DNA from: Enterococcus raffinosus
GTDB lineage: Bacteria; Bacillota; Bacilli; Lactobacillales; Enterococcaceae
Reading direction: 5' to 3'
Assembly (NCBI RefSeq): GCF_018917525.1
Contig: NZ_JAHLOS010000018.1
Location: 1-64,000 of the forward strand
Length of the DNA stretch: 64,000 bases
Shown: positions 8,519 through 17,174 of the stretch, piece after piece
How positions within the stretch are numbered: the stretch's first letter is position 1
Layout: each line of letters starts with the position of its first letter
The notes under the pieces: model-generated
Databases searched by the model: none
Told to the model about the DNA's origin: nothing
What the model saw: only the letters and a program-made list of their open reading frames with translations
Translations under genes and position numbers: made by a program

Positions 8519-9175
8519 TTGAGGAGAATTAGTCTTGTTTTCATGTTGCTGGTCTATTTTTTTTATACAAATACGGCCTTTGCTTTGGAAAAGACAGTTC
8601 CACTGATCATCGATACGAAACTAGCTGGTGAAAAGGTTGTGGGGACCGATGAAATTTACTTTGATATTTTTGATTTGACCTCTTGGTCTCAAAAGAATGG
8701 ACAGACAGAGAAGGAAATTAAGGAATTCTGGTTGAATCAATATCAGAGCAAGAAGCAATTTCAACAATATATTCAACAAACAGCTTTGCTGAAGGTGAAT
8801 GAGCAACCAGTATCAACTGCAGCTGATGGAATTGCTCGGACGGAGCTTCCTTATCAGCAGCAAGAACATGCAGCAGTGTACCTGTTAGTAGCATCGGGAG
8901 AAACTGGCAAGCAAGAATTTTTGCCAATGGTGCTCTTCATGCCGGAAGAGCTTCCTGTAGAGCCGATTCGCCTTTACGGGAAATACCAAGAAATCAAGCA
9001 GCAAGAACCAATCGTTGAGCAACAGACAAGTCTGGAAAATAAGGTATTAATAAAAAGGCAATTGCCTCAAACGAATGAATTGACCAGTAATTTTATACTT
9101 AGTGGGTTGTTATTGGCAGTAGTCGGGGGCATTGGTCTGATTTATCAAAAACATAGCAGGAGGAGAAATAAATGA
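8519..9175 (+). CDS. Cell-wall-anchored minor pilin (LPQTN)
   Basis: This 218-residue surface protein has a signal peptide (about 1-22, ending at TAFA). A beta-rich ectodomain follows and resembles the N-terminal domain of Gram-positive minor pilins. The sorting signal is LPQTN at 182-186, then a hydrophobic helix and the basic tail KHSRRRNK. LPQTN departs from LPXTG at the last residue. The gene starts on TTG at 8519 behind AAAGGGG, with no closer alternative. Its stop overlaps the major pilin start by 4 bases, so the two are coupled. It is probably the base or accessory subunit of the module 1 pilus. Confidence 0.75.
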   Translation: MRRISLVFMLLVYFFYTNTAFALEKTVPLIIDTKLAGEKVVGTDEIYFDIFDLTSWSQKNGQTEKEIKEFWLNQYQSKKQFQQYIQQTALLKVNEQPVSTAADGIARTELPYQQQEHAAVYLLVASGETGKQEFLPMVLFMPEELPVEPIRLYGKYQEIKQQEPIVEQQTSLENKVLIKRQLPQTNELTSNFILSGLLLAVVGGIGLIYQKHSRRRNK

Positions 9176-10812
9176 AAAGAAAAGCAGCAGGTTTATTAAC
9201 AGTGATCGTTTGTTTATTACCGTTGATCACAGGAGTATTTGGTTTTGGGGGAGCAGCTCAAGCAGCTGAGGAAGGTAAAGTAGATGTTACCTTGCATAAG
9301 AAAAAAATGGACCAATTTCCAACAGCAGACATTGAAAATACTGGGGAGTTAATGGAGGAGTTTAATCAATACGAAGGTCTTCCAGGTGTTACCTTTGAAG
9401 CATGGGATATCACTGCTGATTTTTATGCAGCATTAAATAAAACGGTTGATCCGAATGCTTCGAAAGAGGACTATGCAACGGCAGTCAAGAACCTAATGAA
9501 AACCTTCAAATTAACCGATGCTGAAAATCGTGTGTCAAAAGGTACCGACGAAACCGATGAAGATGGCTTGGCTAATTTTATCGGCTTGGACAAACGGACG
9601 GCAGAAGGAACTTATAAAGTTTATTTCTTTGAAGAAAAACCTAAGGACGGCGTTACTGCTTCTGCTACTCCGTTGATTTTAGTATTACCAGTGGTAAAAA
9701 ATGATGTAGAAAATACAGACATCCATTTATATCCAAAAAATAAAGTGAAGGGTGAAATCGACAAAGAATTAGTTGATGAAGATGGCAACCCGCTTTTCAC
9801 AGAACCAGAAGATAAGAAAGACCGTTAAGACTATGAAGTCGGAAAAAAAATCTACTATCATGCTAGCTTCACGATTCCTAACCAAATCGGAGAGGTCATT
9901 GAAAAAGGTAGCGGACAACAAACGCGTTACACAAAATTAGAATTTAAGGATGCCGTGTCACAAAATGGTGTGAAATTTGAAGGGATTAATCGTATTTCGA
10001 TTGGCGATGATGTTACCGATATCAAGGATGCTTTCCTTGATCATGGGGTAGCCGTGTATGCTAACGAAAATTCTCCTTACAATGAAAAGGCTGGATTCAC
10101 AATCACAATGAATTTAAATGATGCAGTCAGTGACGTTAACAATACTGATTTCCTAACATCAAAAGCAACTGCAGATTACTTGAAAGCCTTTGGTGGGAAA
10201 ACGATCCATTTCTATTATGCAGTCTCTTTCACGGATGTGACGCCTGTGGATGTGGACGTTAACAATAAATTTGGAGTTGATCTAACTCATGATGGCGGCA
10301 TAGATCAGCACGAAGAAGACGGAGATGTTCCACCGGTCGTTACAGGCGGGAAAAAATTCTTAAAACACGAATCTGGAAAAGAAAATCAAGCTTTAGCGGG
10401 AGCGAAATTCGTTGTTATCAAAAAAGATGGCGGCAAAGAGTATTATTTGACATCTTCGAATAGCAACGTGACCTGGACAGAATTTACTGATGGCGAGACG
10501 TTTGAAAATGCGACTCCTTATACATCTACTCAAACAGGCCACATCGAAGTATCTGGATTGGCTTATGGAACGTACTACTTGCGAGAAATTGAAGCACCAA
10601 ATGGCTTCCAGTTGCTGGCAGAAGACAAAGAATTCTTAGTAGCAAAGGATTCATTTAATGAAACAGCTACATTAAAAATCGCCAACGTATCAAAAGGCGG
10701 CTTCTTGCCATCTACTGGTGGGACTGGGATTATTGCCTTTCTAGTTGTAGGTTTAGCCTTAATGTTGGGTGCCTTTATTAGATATCGCCGTATCCAGCAA
10801 GCAGCGAATTAA
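9172..10812 (+). pseudogene. SpaA-like major pilin interrupted by an in-frame TAA
   Basis: The frame runs 546 codons from ATG 9172 to the stop at 10812, broken only by TAA at 9826-9828 (codon 219). Upstream are a signal peptide (about 1-32) and the pilin motif LYPKN with Lys189, the residue that class C sortases use to join subunits. Downstream in the same frame are isopeptide-type domains, an E-box-like stretch (YYLREIEAPNGF) and the sorting signal LPSTG at 512-516 with membrane helix and basic tail. No ribosome binding site allows restart after the stop. As written, only a secreted N-terminal fragment of 218 residues would be made. The intact downstream frame points to a very recent mutation or a base error; CAA, GAA or AAA to TAA needs one change. 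No class C sortase gene is nearby. Confidence 0.8.
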
Positions 10813-10823
10813 TAGAAATTTGG

Positions 10824-10860
10824 AAAAGCAAGAGCTATTTTAGCCCTTGCTTTTTTATTT
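10824..10860 (+). terminator. Intrinsic terminator of pilus module 1
   Basis: AAAAGCAAG pairs with CTTGCTTTT, with an inner GCT/AGC pairing, followed by a T-rich run. It sits 12 bases after the pilin stop. Confidence 0.8.
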
Positions 10861-11293
10861 TTTGAAAAAAATTGGGATAACCGATAAACGATGATTTTTA
10901 ACAAAAAATGCTTAAAATCGATGATATTTATGACGGAATACGGCTTAAATTTGCTTTTTACCGTTTTTTTAGTGAGTTCAATGCACTGTTTTTTTCCTTT
11001 TTCTTCTTCATCTAAAAAAAAGCAACCCATTAATTACGTATTTTGAATGATTTTGACGAAAAATTGCCAGTATCAGCCATTTATATTATTATTTGTTAAC
11101 AACATCTAAATGTTTCAAGCGTTTGATATTTCTTTTATTTTAAAAATGGAAAATCACTAAGAAAATAATTCATTGATCAATAGCCCTTCATTTTTTTTAT
11201 CAAAGTACGAAAATTATGAAGAAATGGCGGACGGGACAGTCAGTTAAAGGGGAAAGTTTTCTAGCAAGTCGTTCTTTTGAGAGGAGAATGATC
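10861..11293. other. AT-rich intergenic region before the RofA-like regulator
   Basis: Apart from a promoter candidate at 11064-11092 I see no gene or structured RNA here. Minus-strand open frames in this gap look non-coding. Confidence 0.4.
11064..11092 (+). promoter_or_regulatory. Candidate promoter of the RofA/Mga-like regulator
   Basis: TTGCCA at 11064 and TATTAT at 11087 are separated by 17 bases. The long leader to the start codon (about 195 bases) is not explained. Confidence 0.35.
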
Positions 11294-12817
11294 ATGGATT
11301 TTCGTTCAGTTTTAGGAACAAGCAACAAACGGCGATTAGCATTACTGGAGCGCCTCTACTATCGTCGCGATGGGTGGTCGAGTGATCAATTATTAAGCGA
11401 GTTGAATTGTTCACTGCCAATTTTATTAAATGATATCGAGTTGATCAATGATGAATACCCTGATTTTCAGATTACGAAAACAAAGGGACTTTATCGATTA
11501 AATGTGGGGAAAAGGGTTAGTCTAGGGAATCTATATGCCAACATTTTGAATACTAGTCCAGAATTCCAGATTATTGAGGAGCTTCTGTATGAGGAATGCG
11601 AAAATATCACCGCGTTAGCCAAAAAGCTGTACCTCAGCTCTTCCAATACGCAGCGCTATTTGAAAAAGTTAGAGAAGGTTTTATCCATGGCGGGTATGGA
11701 ATTGTGTTATCGTCCCTTACGAGTAGAAGGGAACGAAGGAGAAATCCGAAATTTCTATTATCGTTTTTACAGTGAGAAACAAAATGCGTTTGAAAGTTCG
11801 ATGCCCAAATTACCAACTAAGCATTATCATATTATCGGAGAATATGTGGAAGAGTTTGTCAGAGTGAATCAAATTCATGAAAAATATGTGTTTCAAAAGC
11901 GCTTGATTTATAATTTCTATATTAGTATTTGGCGGGTGAAAAACGGACACGATTATCCGAAGGAAGAGCTGCGGACGGAAGGGTTATTTTTGCCTATGGA
12001 TATCGAGTATAAGAAATTAAAGCAAGCCGTGCGCGAAGGTGTAGATTTAGAATTGACACCAGAAATGGTGAGAGATGGTCTTTGGTTAATTTTTTCTGAT
12101 TCGATCGTATTTAGTTTTCAACACCGTGAACTTGCTATGACAGATAATGTAAACTATCAGCAGCTGTTTATGCGTCATTATGAACTCGTGGAAGAATACA
12201 ATGAAATGTTAGGCTTCCGATTAGAAAAGCAAGTCAGAATTAACTTAACGACAGTTTTATCAAATGATTTCTATATGTATGATCCTCAAGGACAATATGT
12301 TTGTTTATTATGGCGCAACAGAACTATGTTTTTATCAGAGGCGTCAAAAATATATAGTCGCGGAGTAGAAAAAATAGCGAATTTAGTAAAAAGGTTTGTT
12401 GCGAAATATGAGATGTACCAAGAAGAAGACTTTGTCCGTAACTATATTTATCTACTGATCACGATGGAAGAACGGTGTATGGAATGGCTGGCACATCAAG
12501 AACCACTATTAAAAATCTTATTATTATCCGATTTGACTCCTACAGAAGAGAGCTTTTTGGCGAAACAAATATCTGATAAAATTTATGGAAACTTCATAAT
12601 CAATCATTTTGAGAATCTATCAGGGGGAATCGCTCAGCTGCATTATGAGTTGAAAAATTATGATTGCTTGATTACTACAGGCTCAGCTGAAGGCTTGCCG
12701 AATGATTATCCCGTGGTCGTAATTGATCCCTTTTTGACGAGTCAAAGTACACGGTGGATACAAGAAATGATCAGTGAGCTTGAAGAAAAACGGAATTTGG
12801 TCACTATGATAGAATAG
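11294..12817 (+). CDS. RofA/Mga-family transcriptional regulator of the pilus island
   Basis: This 507-residue regulator has the Mga/RofA layout. An N-terminal HTH (about 20-60, WSSDQLLSELNCSLPILLNDIE) is followed by a second, Mga-type HTH (about 95-140, NITALAKKLYLSSSNTQRYLKKLE), long helical PRD-like segments, and a C-terminal EIIB-like domain with ILLLSDLTPTEESF. In streptococci, RofA-like proteins sit next to and control FCT pilus genes, and this gene lies between the two pilus modules. The ATG at 11294 is preferred because AGGAG lies 7 bases upstream; another ATG at 11288 is too close, and the frame open to 11216 has no site. Confidence 0.85.
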   Translation: MDFRSVLGTSNKRRLALLERLYYRRDGWSSDQLLSELNCSLPILLNDIELINDEYPDFQITKTKGLYRLNVGKRVSLGNLYANILNTSPEFQIIEELLYEECENITALAKKLYLSSSNTQRYLKKLEKVLSMAGMELCYRPLRVEGNEGEIRNFYYRFYSEKQNAFESSMPKLPTKHYHIIGEYVEEFVRVNQIHEKYVFQKRLIYNFYISIWRVKNGHDYPKEELRTEGLFLPMDIEYKKLKQAVREGVDLELTPEMVRDGLWLIFSDSIVFSFQHRELAMTDNVNYQQLFMRHYELVEEYNEMLGFRLEKQVRINLTTVLSNDFYMYDPQGQYVCLLWRNRTMFLSEASKIYSRGVEKIANLVKRFVAKYEMYQEEDFVRNYIYLLITMEERCMEWLAHQEPLLKILLLSDLTPTEESFLAKQISDKIYGNFIINHFENLSGGIAQLHYELKNYDCLITTGSAEGLPNDYPVVVIDPFLTSQSTRWIQEMISELEEKRNLVTMIE

Positions 12818-12836
12818 TAGCGAAAGAAGGTTGAGT

Positions 12837-13136
12837 ATGGATAATAATAGTATGGAAAAAATCAATCAATTTCGCGATGAACGAAACTGGCGTCCTTTTC
12901 ATAATGAGAAAGATTTGGCCCTGTCGATTTGTTTGGAGGCGGCTGAATTACTAGAGCTTTTTCAGTGGAAAGATTCCGAAGAAGCGCGGACACAAACGGA
13001 ACGATTGAAGGAAGAATTGGCCGATGTACTGATTTATTCGTATATGATGGCAGATAATTTGGACTTTGATATCGATGAAATCATCAGTGAAAAACTGAAG
13101 AAAAATGCGATTAAATATCCGGTAGAAAAAGCGTAG
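12837..13136 (+). CDS. MazG-like nucleotide pyrophosphohydrolase
   Basis: This 99-residue all-helical protein matches the MazG-like/RS21-C6 group, which hydrolyses non-canonical or excess NTPs. The metal-binding pattern is visible: the EAAELLELFQW helix (first Glu pair) and EELADVLIYSYMMAD (second Glu and Asp). The ATG at 12837 follows AAGG; a TTG at 12831 is in frame. It lies 19 bases after the regulator and is probably co-transcribed. It has no evident role in pilus formation. Confidence 0.85.
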   Translation: MDNNSMEKINQFRDERNWRPFHNEKDLALSICLEAAELLELFQWKDSEEARTQTERLKEELADVLIYSYMMADNLDFDIDEIISEKLKKNAIKYPVEKA

Positions 13137-13163
13137 AATTTCGTGGATAGAACAGTTGATTTT

Positions 13164-13192
13164 TAGAGCAGAGAGATCTGCTCTATTTTTTT
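13164..13192 (+). terminator. Intrinsic terminator after the MazG-like gene
   Basis: AGAGCAG at 13165 pairs with CTGCTCT at 13178 across a 6-base loop, followed by a T-rich run. Confidence 0.8.
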
Positions 13193-13599
13193 GTTTACTG
13201 TTATGTGGGATAGGCTACTATTTATAATTTATCTGAAGCAACAATGTTATTTCGCTGTGATAAATAACTAAAACACAATGTTAGTCATTAGATAATGAAT
13301 TTGGCGAAAATTATTAATAAAAATCCTAATTTAAGTTGATTTATGAGTTATAAATGTGTTATTGTGTGGGATGTCGGATAAATTAATTAATTATTTCGAT
13401 ATTATTCGGATTGAAATTGAGATAAATAATTTTTTAGTTAACAATTGAGTTGAGCCATTTTTTTATATGTGATATTTTATAATTACAAAGAAATTATAAA
13501 AAGAAAAATAATCGCTATTATTCTAATAAACATTCTTTAATTTGGTGAAATTGTCTAGCGGTTATTTTATGTCGCTTATTGTAATGGATTGAGAGGAAA
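13193..13599. other. AT-rich promoter region of pilus module 2
   Basis: This 407-base stretch is strongly AT-rich and has no gene. TTGAGC at 13450 with TATTTT at 13473 (17 bases apart) is a weak promoter candidate. Binding sites for the RofA-like regulator are expected here but cannot be named by eye. Confidence 0.35.
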
Positions 13600-14160
13600 A
13601 TGACTGGTAATAATAAAAAGACTAATTACAACAAATTGAAACGAAAAGCCGGAGACATGAAGGGGTCGTCTTTGTTTGTTCAAGAGCTCTTTTCGTTCAT
13701 TGTGAAGCTTACGATCGTCGCTGCATTAGCCTACTTAATTATGCATTTTATTTATGGTGTATCTCGTTACTCAGATGATTCCATGGTTCCAGCTGTGAAA
13801 GCAGGTGATGTGATTTTGTATTATCGACTGAATAAGAGTTATGTGGCTTCAGACGTTATTACCTTGGAATACAAAGGCGAGTTACAAACGCGACGGGTCG
13901 TTGCGATCGAAGGAGATACAGTAGATATCACGGAAGATGGACTGGTGATCAACGGCAGTCTTCAAGTGGAGCAGCAAATTTATGAAGAAACCTTGTCTTA
14001 TGTAAAAGGAATTGAGTATCCGGTAAAAATCGGAACAGGGGAAGTATTTGTTTTAGGTGATAAGCGAGGAACGGCAATCGACAGTCGGATCTACGGACCA
14101 GTCGAAATGAAGGACACGCTAGGTAAAGTGATCACCATTTTGAGGCGAAGAAGTATTTAA
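13600..14160 (+). CDS. SipA-like signal peptidase I homologue of the pilus locus
   Basis: This 186-residue protein has a membrane helix at about 33-54 and the signal peptidase I boxes: SDDSMVPAVKAGD with Ser61, RRVVAIEGDTVDI, and LGDKRGTAIDSR. The general-base Lys that normally precedes Arg in the second box is Arg98 here. In streptococcal FCT loci the matching protein (SipA/LepA) is needed for pilus assembly although its catalytic dyad is altered. By analogy this may be an assembly chaperone rather than an active peptidase. Ser61 is kept, so weak activity cannot be excluded. The start follows GAGAGGA, and the gene opens the module 2 operon. Confidence 0.8.
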   Translation: MTGNNKKTNYNKLKRKAGDMKGSSLFVQELFSFIVKLTIVAALAYLIMHFIYGVSRYSDDSMVPAVKAGDVILYYRLNKSYVASDVITLEYKGELQTRRVVAIEGDTVDITEDGLVINGSLQVEQQIYEETLSYVKGIEYPVKIGTGEVFVLGDKRGTAIDSRIYGPVEMKDTLGKVITILRRRSI

Positions 14161-14222
14161 GTTTTAAAACCGAAAAGGAAATTGAAACTAAATAGATAAA
14201 TAGTCTACTAGGAGGAAGGATC

Positions 14223-15428
14223 ATGAAAAAAATTGTAAAGAGGCTTGTTGTTGGACTTGCGACAATAAGTACGGTTGTCGGAATCACGATAGCTGCGGCG
14301 ACGGAAGCGAAGGCGAATGAAGAAAATAAATCGGATGTAGTAGATTCTGCTGTTCTAACAAAAGAATTTCAAATACCAAACGGAGTTACAGTTCCAGAGG
14401 TAGAATTTGGATTTACTGTCACGCCAAAAGGTGTTGAAGATGATGACGGAGTGTTGGATGAATCCAAAGTTGGCGATTGTGTGTCATGGACAATTGATGA
14501 GACGATAAAGTTTAATTCATCAGATAAAGTTACGACAGGAAATAAGCTTGAGAAATCAATTAATATTTGGCCCCTTATCAAAGATTTAGAATTTTCACAT
14601 GCAGGAGTCTATTATTATGACGTTAATGAGAATATTACAGGTAATTCAGTAATTATTGATTCAAAAGCTATTTATAGAGTTCGTATTTTTGTTCAAAATA
14701 CAGAAGCAGGGCCTAAAGTTTTTGGTTTGATCGTTGAACAGATCCAAGATGATACGGGGACGGAAACAGGTGGGAAAGTCGACCCCACACCAAAACCCAA
14801 TCATAGTGAGTTTCGCTTTATCAATAGATATTGGGAATTAACAAAGGTTCAAGTGAAAAAAATCGTTGCGGGTGATAGTGGCGACGATATTGGCGATAGA
14901 AACAAGGATTTTGAATTTACAATCACATTAAATTTACCAGAAACGACTAAAACAGATTTTACTAAGGTCGACTACAAAAAAACAGACAAAGATGGTAATG
15001 AAACTACAGGATCAGTCACTATTGACCATTCGAATTTAACAGGATCACTAGAAATTCTTTTGAAGCATGGTGAAACGATCGAATTCACGAATCTACCTGT
15101 TGGTTCAACGTATGAAGTGGTTGAAACAAGCGTGAAGAATTATATCCCATCAGCAGAAGTAACTGGATTGGGAACTTCCGGCTCATCTGATCAATGGGAG
15201 GCCACAGAAAAATATACGGTGACCGTTGGTGGTATTACTGATTTGTTTGTTCAAGCAGAAGAAAAATCTTTAGATGGGATTAAGAACACTACTACTGTAA
15301 CTAACAAGTATAAGCTACCAAATATCACCGGTGTCATCACAGATAACTTGCCGTTCATCCTAATGATCCTTGTTGCAGGTGCAGGAATCGTCTTCTTAAC
15401 AGTAAGTAAACGTAGAAGAGCGAACTAA
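14223..15428 (+). CDS. FctA-like backbone pilin with isopeptide domains
   Basis: This 401-residue protein is the likely shaft subunit of pilus 2. A signal peptide (about 1-31) is followed by two Spy0128/FctA-type beta domains: residues about 40-205 (VLTKEFQIPNG near the start) and about 210-365 (VKKIVAGDSGDDIGDRNKDF). Such domains carry self-formed Lys-Asn bonds, with a Glu as in YEVVETSVKNY. The C-terminus has LPNITG at 365-370, then a membrane helix and SKRRRAN. That signal is not LPXTG; it resembles the (E/Q)VPTG signals of FctA-type pilins used by class B sortases, and the sortase follows 2 bases downstream. The start has AGGAGG. Confidence 0.88.
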   Translation: MKKIVKRLVVGLATISTVVGITIAAATEAKANEENKSDVVDSAVLTKEFQIPNGVTVPEVEFGFTVTPKGVEDDDGVLDESKVGDCVSWTIDETIKFNSSDKVTTGNKLEKSINIWPLIKDLEFSHAGVYYYDVNENITGNSVIIDSKAIYRVRIFVQNTEAGPKVFGLIVEQIQDDTGTETGGKVDPTPKPNHSEFRFINRYWELTKVQVKKIVAGDSGDDIGDRNKDFEFTITLNLPETTKTDFTKVDYKKTDKDGNETTGSVTIDHSNLTGSLEILLKHGETIEFTNLPVGSTYEVVETSVKNYIPSAEVTGLGTSGSSDQWEATEKYTVTVGGITDLFVQAEEKSLDGIKNTTTVTNKYKLPNITGVITDNLPFILMILVAGAGIVFLTVSKRRRAN

Positions 15429-15430
15429 AA

Positions 15431-16393
15431 ATGGCGAGCCCTGAAAAGGAACATCGGAAGAACACAGTTTCCTTAAATGTTCGTGTGATACGCCAACTCA
15501 ATAATTTAATCGATCGCATAGCAGTAATCATTTTATTGTTGCTATGCGCTTATGGCGTATATGGGATGTGGGATACCAATCAATTACTTTCAAATGCGCA
15601 GGCGTCTAATTTGCAACAGTACAAACCGGAGACGGATGAAACCCTCTCGTTTCAAGAATTGAAAAAACACAACAATGAAGTGATCGCTTGGTTAACGGTT
15701 TATGGGACAAAAATCGATTATCCCGTCACCCAAGCAGATAACGATCAAAAATACGTTAACACTAATGTGATGGGAAAGTATTCTTTAGCGGGAAGTATTT
15801 TTTTGTCGAGTGAGAACGCTCCGGGTTTTTCTGATTTCAATAGTATCATTTACGGGCACCATATGGATAAGGAAGCGATGTTTGGCGGTCTGGATAAATT
15901 CAGTGAAAAAAAATACTTTGCTCGTCATCAATATGGCAATCTTTATCAGGACGGAAAAAATTATGGGATTGAGTTTTTTGCATTCATTAAAGGCGATGCC
16001 TATGATTGGCAGTTGTATGATCCAGGGATTCAGGAGATGGCTGCTCGTGAGTCCTATTTGTCGTATGTACTGGCGCAGGCGAGTCAGACGCGTTCTGTTC
16101 AAGTTGGCATAGATGATCGGATCGTTCTGTTGAGTACCTGTGCTTCCGAGCCGACGAATGGCAGACATATCTTGATTGGAAAACTGTACGACGAGCCCTT
16201 TGCAGATCCTTTTTATAAAGAAAAAGAGGAGAAGCCATTTTTAGGTATTGACCCGCAAGAATGGTGGGGAAAAATTCAAGGACTGCCAAAATGGCTTTTA
16301 GGTTTATTGTTGGCTGTTTGGCTCTTGGCTTTGGGTGTGTTTTTCTTGAGAAGAAAAAAGGCTGGGAAGGAGAGCGAAGAACGTGACGAATAA
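15431..16393 (+). CDS. Class B sortase (pilus polymerase, SrtC2-like)
   Basis: This 320-residue transpeptidase has membrane helices at both ends (about 29-46 and 284-307). The sortase B core shows YGHHM with catalytic His143, LSTCASEP with Cys237, and TNGRHILIG with Arg245. In GAS FCT-3/4 regions a class B sortase polymerises FctA pilins through non-LPXTG signals. Its place between the FctA-like and FctB-like genes supports the same task here. The start lies 2 bases after the pilin stop, and the 3' end overlaps the next gene by 11 bases. Confidence 0.92.
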   Translation: MASPEKEHRKNTVSLNVRVIRQLNNLIDRIAVIILLLLCAYGVYGMWDTNQLLSNAQASNLQQYKPETDETLSFQELKKHNNEVIAWLTVYGTKIDYPVTQADNDQKYVNTNVMGKYSLAGSIFLSSENAPGFSDFNSIIYGHHMDKEAMFGGLDKFSEKKYFARHQYGNLYQDGKNYGIEFFAFIKGDAYDWQLYDPGIQEMAARESYLSYVLAQASQTRSVQVGIDDRIVLLSTCASEPTNGRHILIGKLYDEPFADPFYKEKEEKPFLGIDPQEWWGKIQGLPKWLLGLLLAVWLLALGVFFLRRKKAGKESEERDE

Positions 16394-17042
16394 GTGGAAG
16401 GCTGCAACCTATTTGATTCTGGTTGCTCTATTGGCGGGTCTTTTTATCTCATCACCAATATCCTGCGCTCAAACGCTAATCAGTATTCCAGTTGAACAGG
16501 AATTCAACGATACCTCAGGAGAACTTGATCAAAAAGCACAAACGGGTGTGTATATACTGGAGCCGCTAGAAGCTGGAAATCCTATGCCCCACCAAGAACC
16601 AAAGCATCAAATTCAACTTTCGGGAAATGAGACTCAAACGATCGAAGGCTTTGCTTTTACGCGGGAAGGAACGTTTTCCTACCGCCTTTATCAACAAATA
16701 CCTGCGAATAAAACGGGATATACGTATGATGATCAAAGCTATCTGATTACAGTATTCGTGACCCAGACAGCAGAGGGTTTGAATGTCGAAGTGATCGTTA
16801 AAAATCAGCAGAAGCTGAAGGTCATGGCGGCTAATTTCAAAAACGTCTATGTAGCGAAGTCTGATCAGACAGAACCGCAAGAAACAGAACGGTCCCTACC
16901 TAATACGGATCAGAATATAGAGGATGAGCGTCGGTTACCTAGTACCGGTCAATTGAAAGAATATCTTTGGGTCTTTGGGCTGGCACTAGTATTGGCAATT
17001 TTATTGTTTTATCAAGGTAAACGACGAGGAAATGAAAACTAA
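16383..17042 (+). CDS. FctB-like minor pilin (LPSTG)
   Basis: This 219-residue surface protein has a signal peptide (about 1-29) and one Spy0128/FctB-like beta domain (about 40-150, with FAFTREGTFSYRLYQQIP). A short linker follows, then LPSTG near 186-190, a membrane helix and GKRRGNEN. An LPNTD just before it may be a relic of a duplicated signal. In FCT pili, FctB is the basal subunit, and LPXTG lets the housekeeping sortase fix the pilus to peptidoglycan. It starts on GTG at 16383 inside the sortase gene, behind AAGGAG. Confidence 0.83.
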   Translation: MTNKWKAATYLILVALLAGLFISSPISCAQTLISIPVEQEFNDTSGELDQKAQTGVYILEPLEAGNPMPHQEPKHQIQLSGNETQTIEGFAFTREGTFSYRLYQQIPANKTGYTYDDQSYLITVFVTQTAEGLNVEVIVKNQQKLKVMAANFKNVYVAKSDQTEPQETERSLPNTDQNIEDERRLPSTGQLKEYLWVFGLALVLAILLFYQGKRRGNEN

Positions 17043-17047
17043 GGTGT

Positions 17048-17098
17048 CGATCCAATAGACGTTGGATCGCCCTTTCTAATCGGGCTTTTTATCTTTTT
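17048..17098 (+). terminator. Overlapping hairpins between FctB-like and adhesin genes
   Basis: A perfect hairpin (CGATCCAA with TTGGATCG) is followed directly by GCCC paired with GGGC and a T run. The second stem is short, so it may be a partial terminator that lowers adhesin expression relative to the pilin genes. Confidence 0.6.
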
Positions 17099-17174
17099 TT
17101 CTAAGTGAATGATCGAAGCATCCTTTTTTTAGAAAAGAAGATAAGAATCAATCAAGTAAGGAGGTTTTAGGAGA

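Noticed and set aside
9826-9900. Programmed stop-codon readthrough in the pilin
   Set aside because: No known readthrough context follows the TAA and no selenocysteine-type or pyrrolysine signal applies to TAA. A point mutation or base error is simpler.
10809-11030. 73-codon minus-strand ORF
   Set aside because: It overlaps the pilin terminator, is biased by AT-rich DNA and has no ribosome binding site or recognisable domain.
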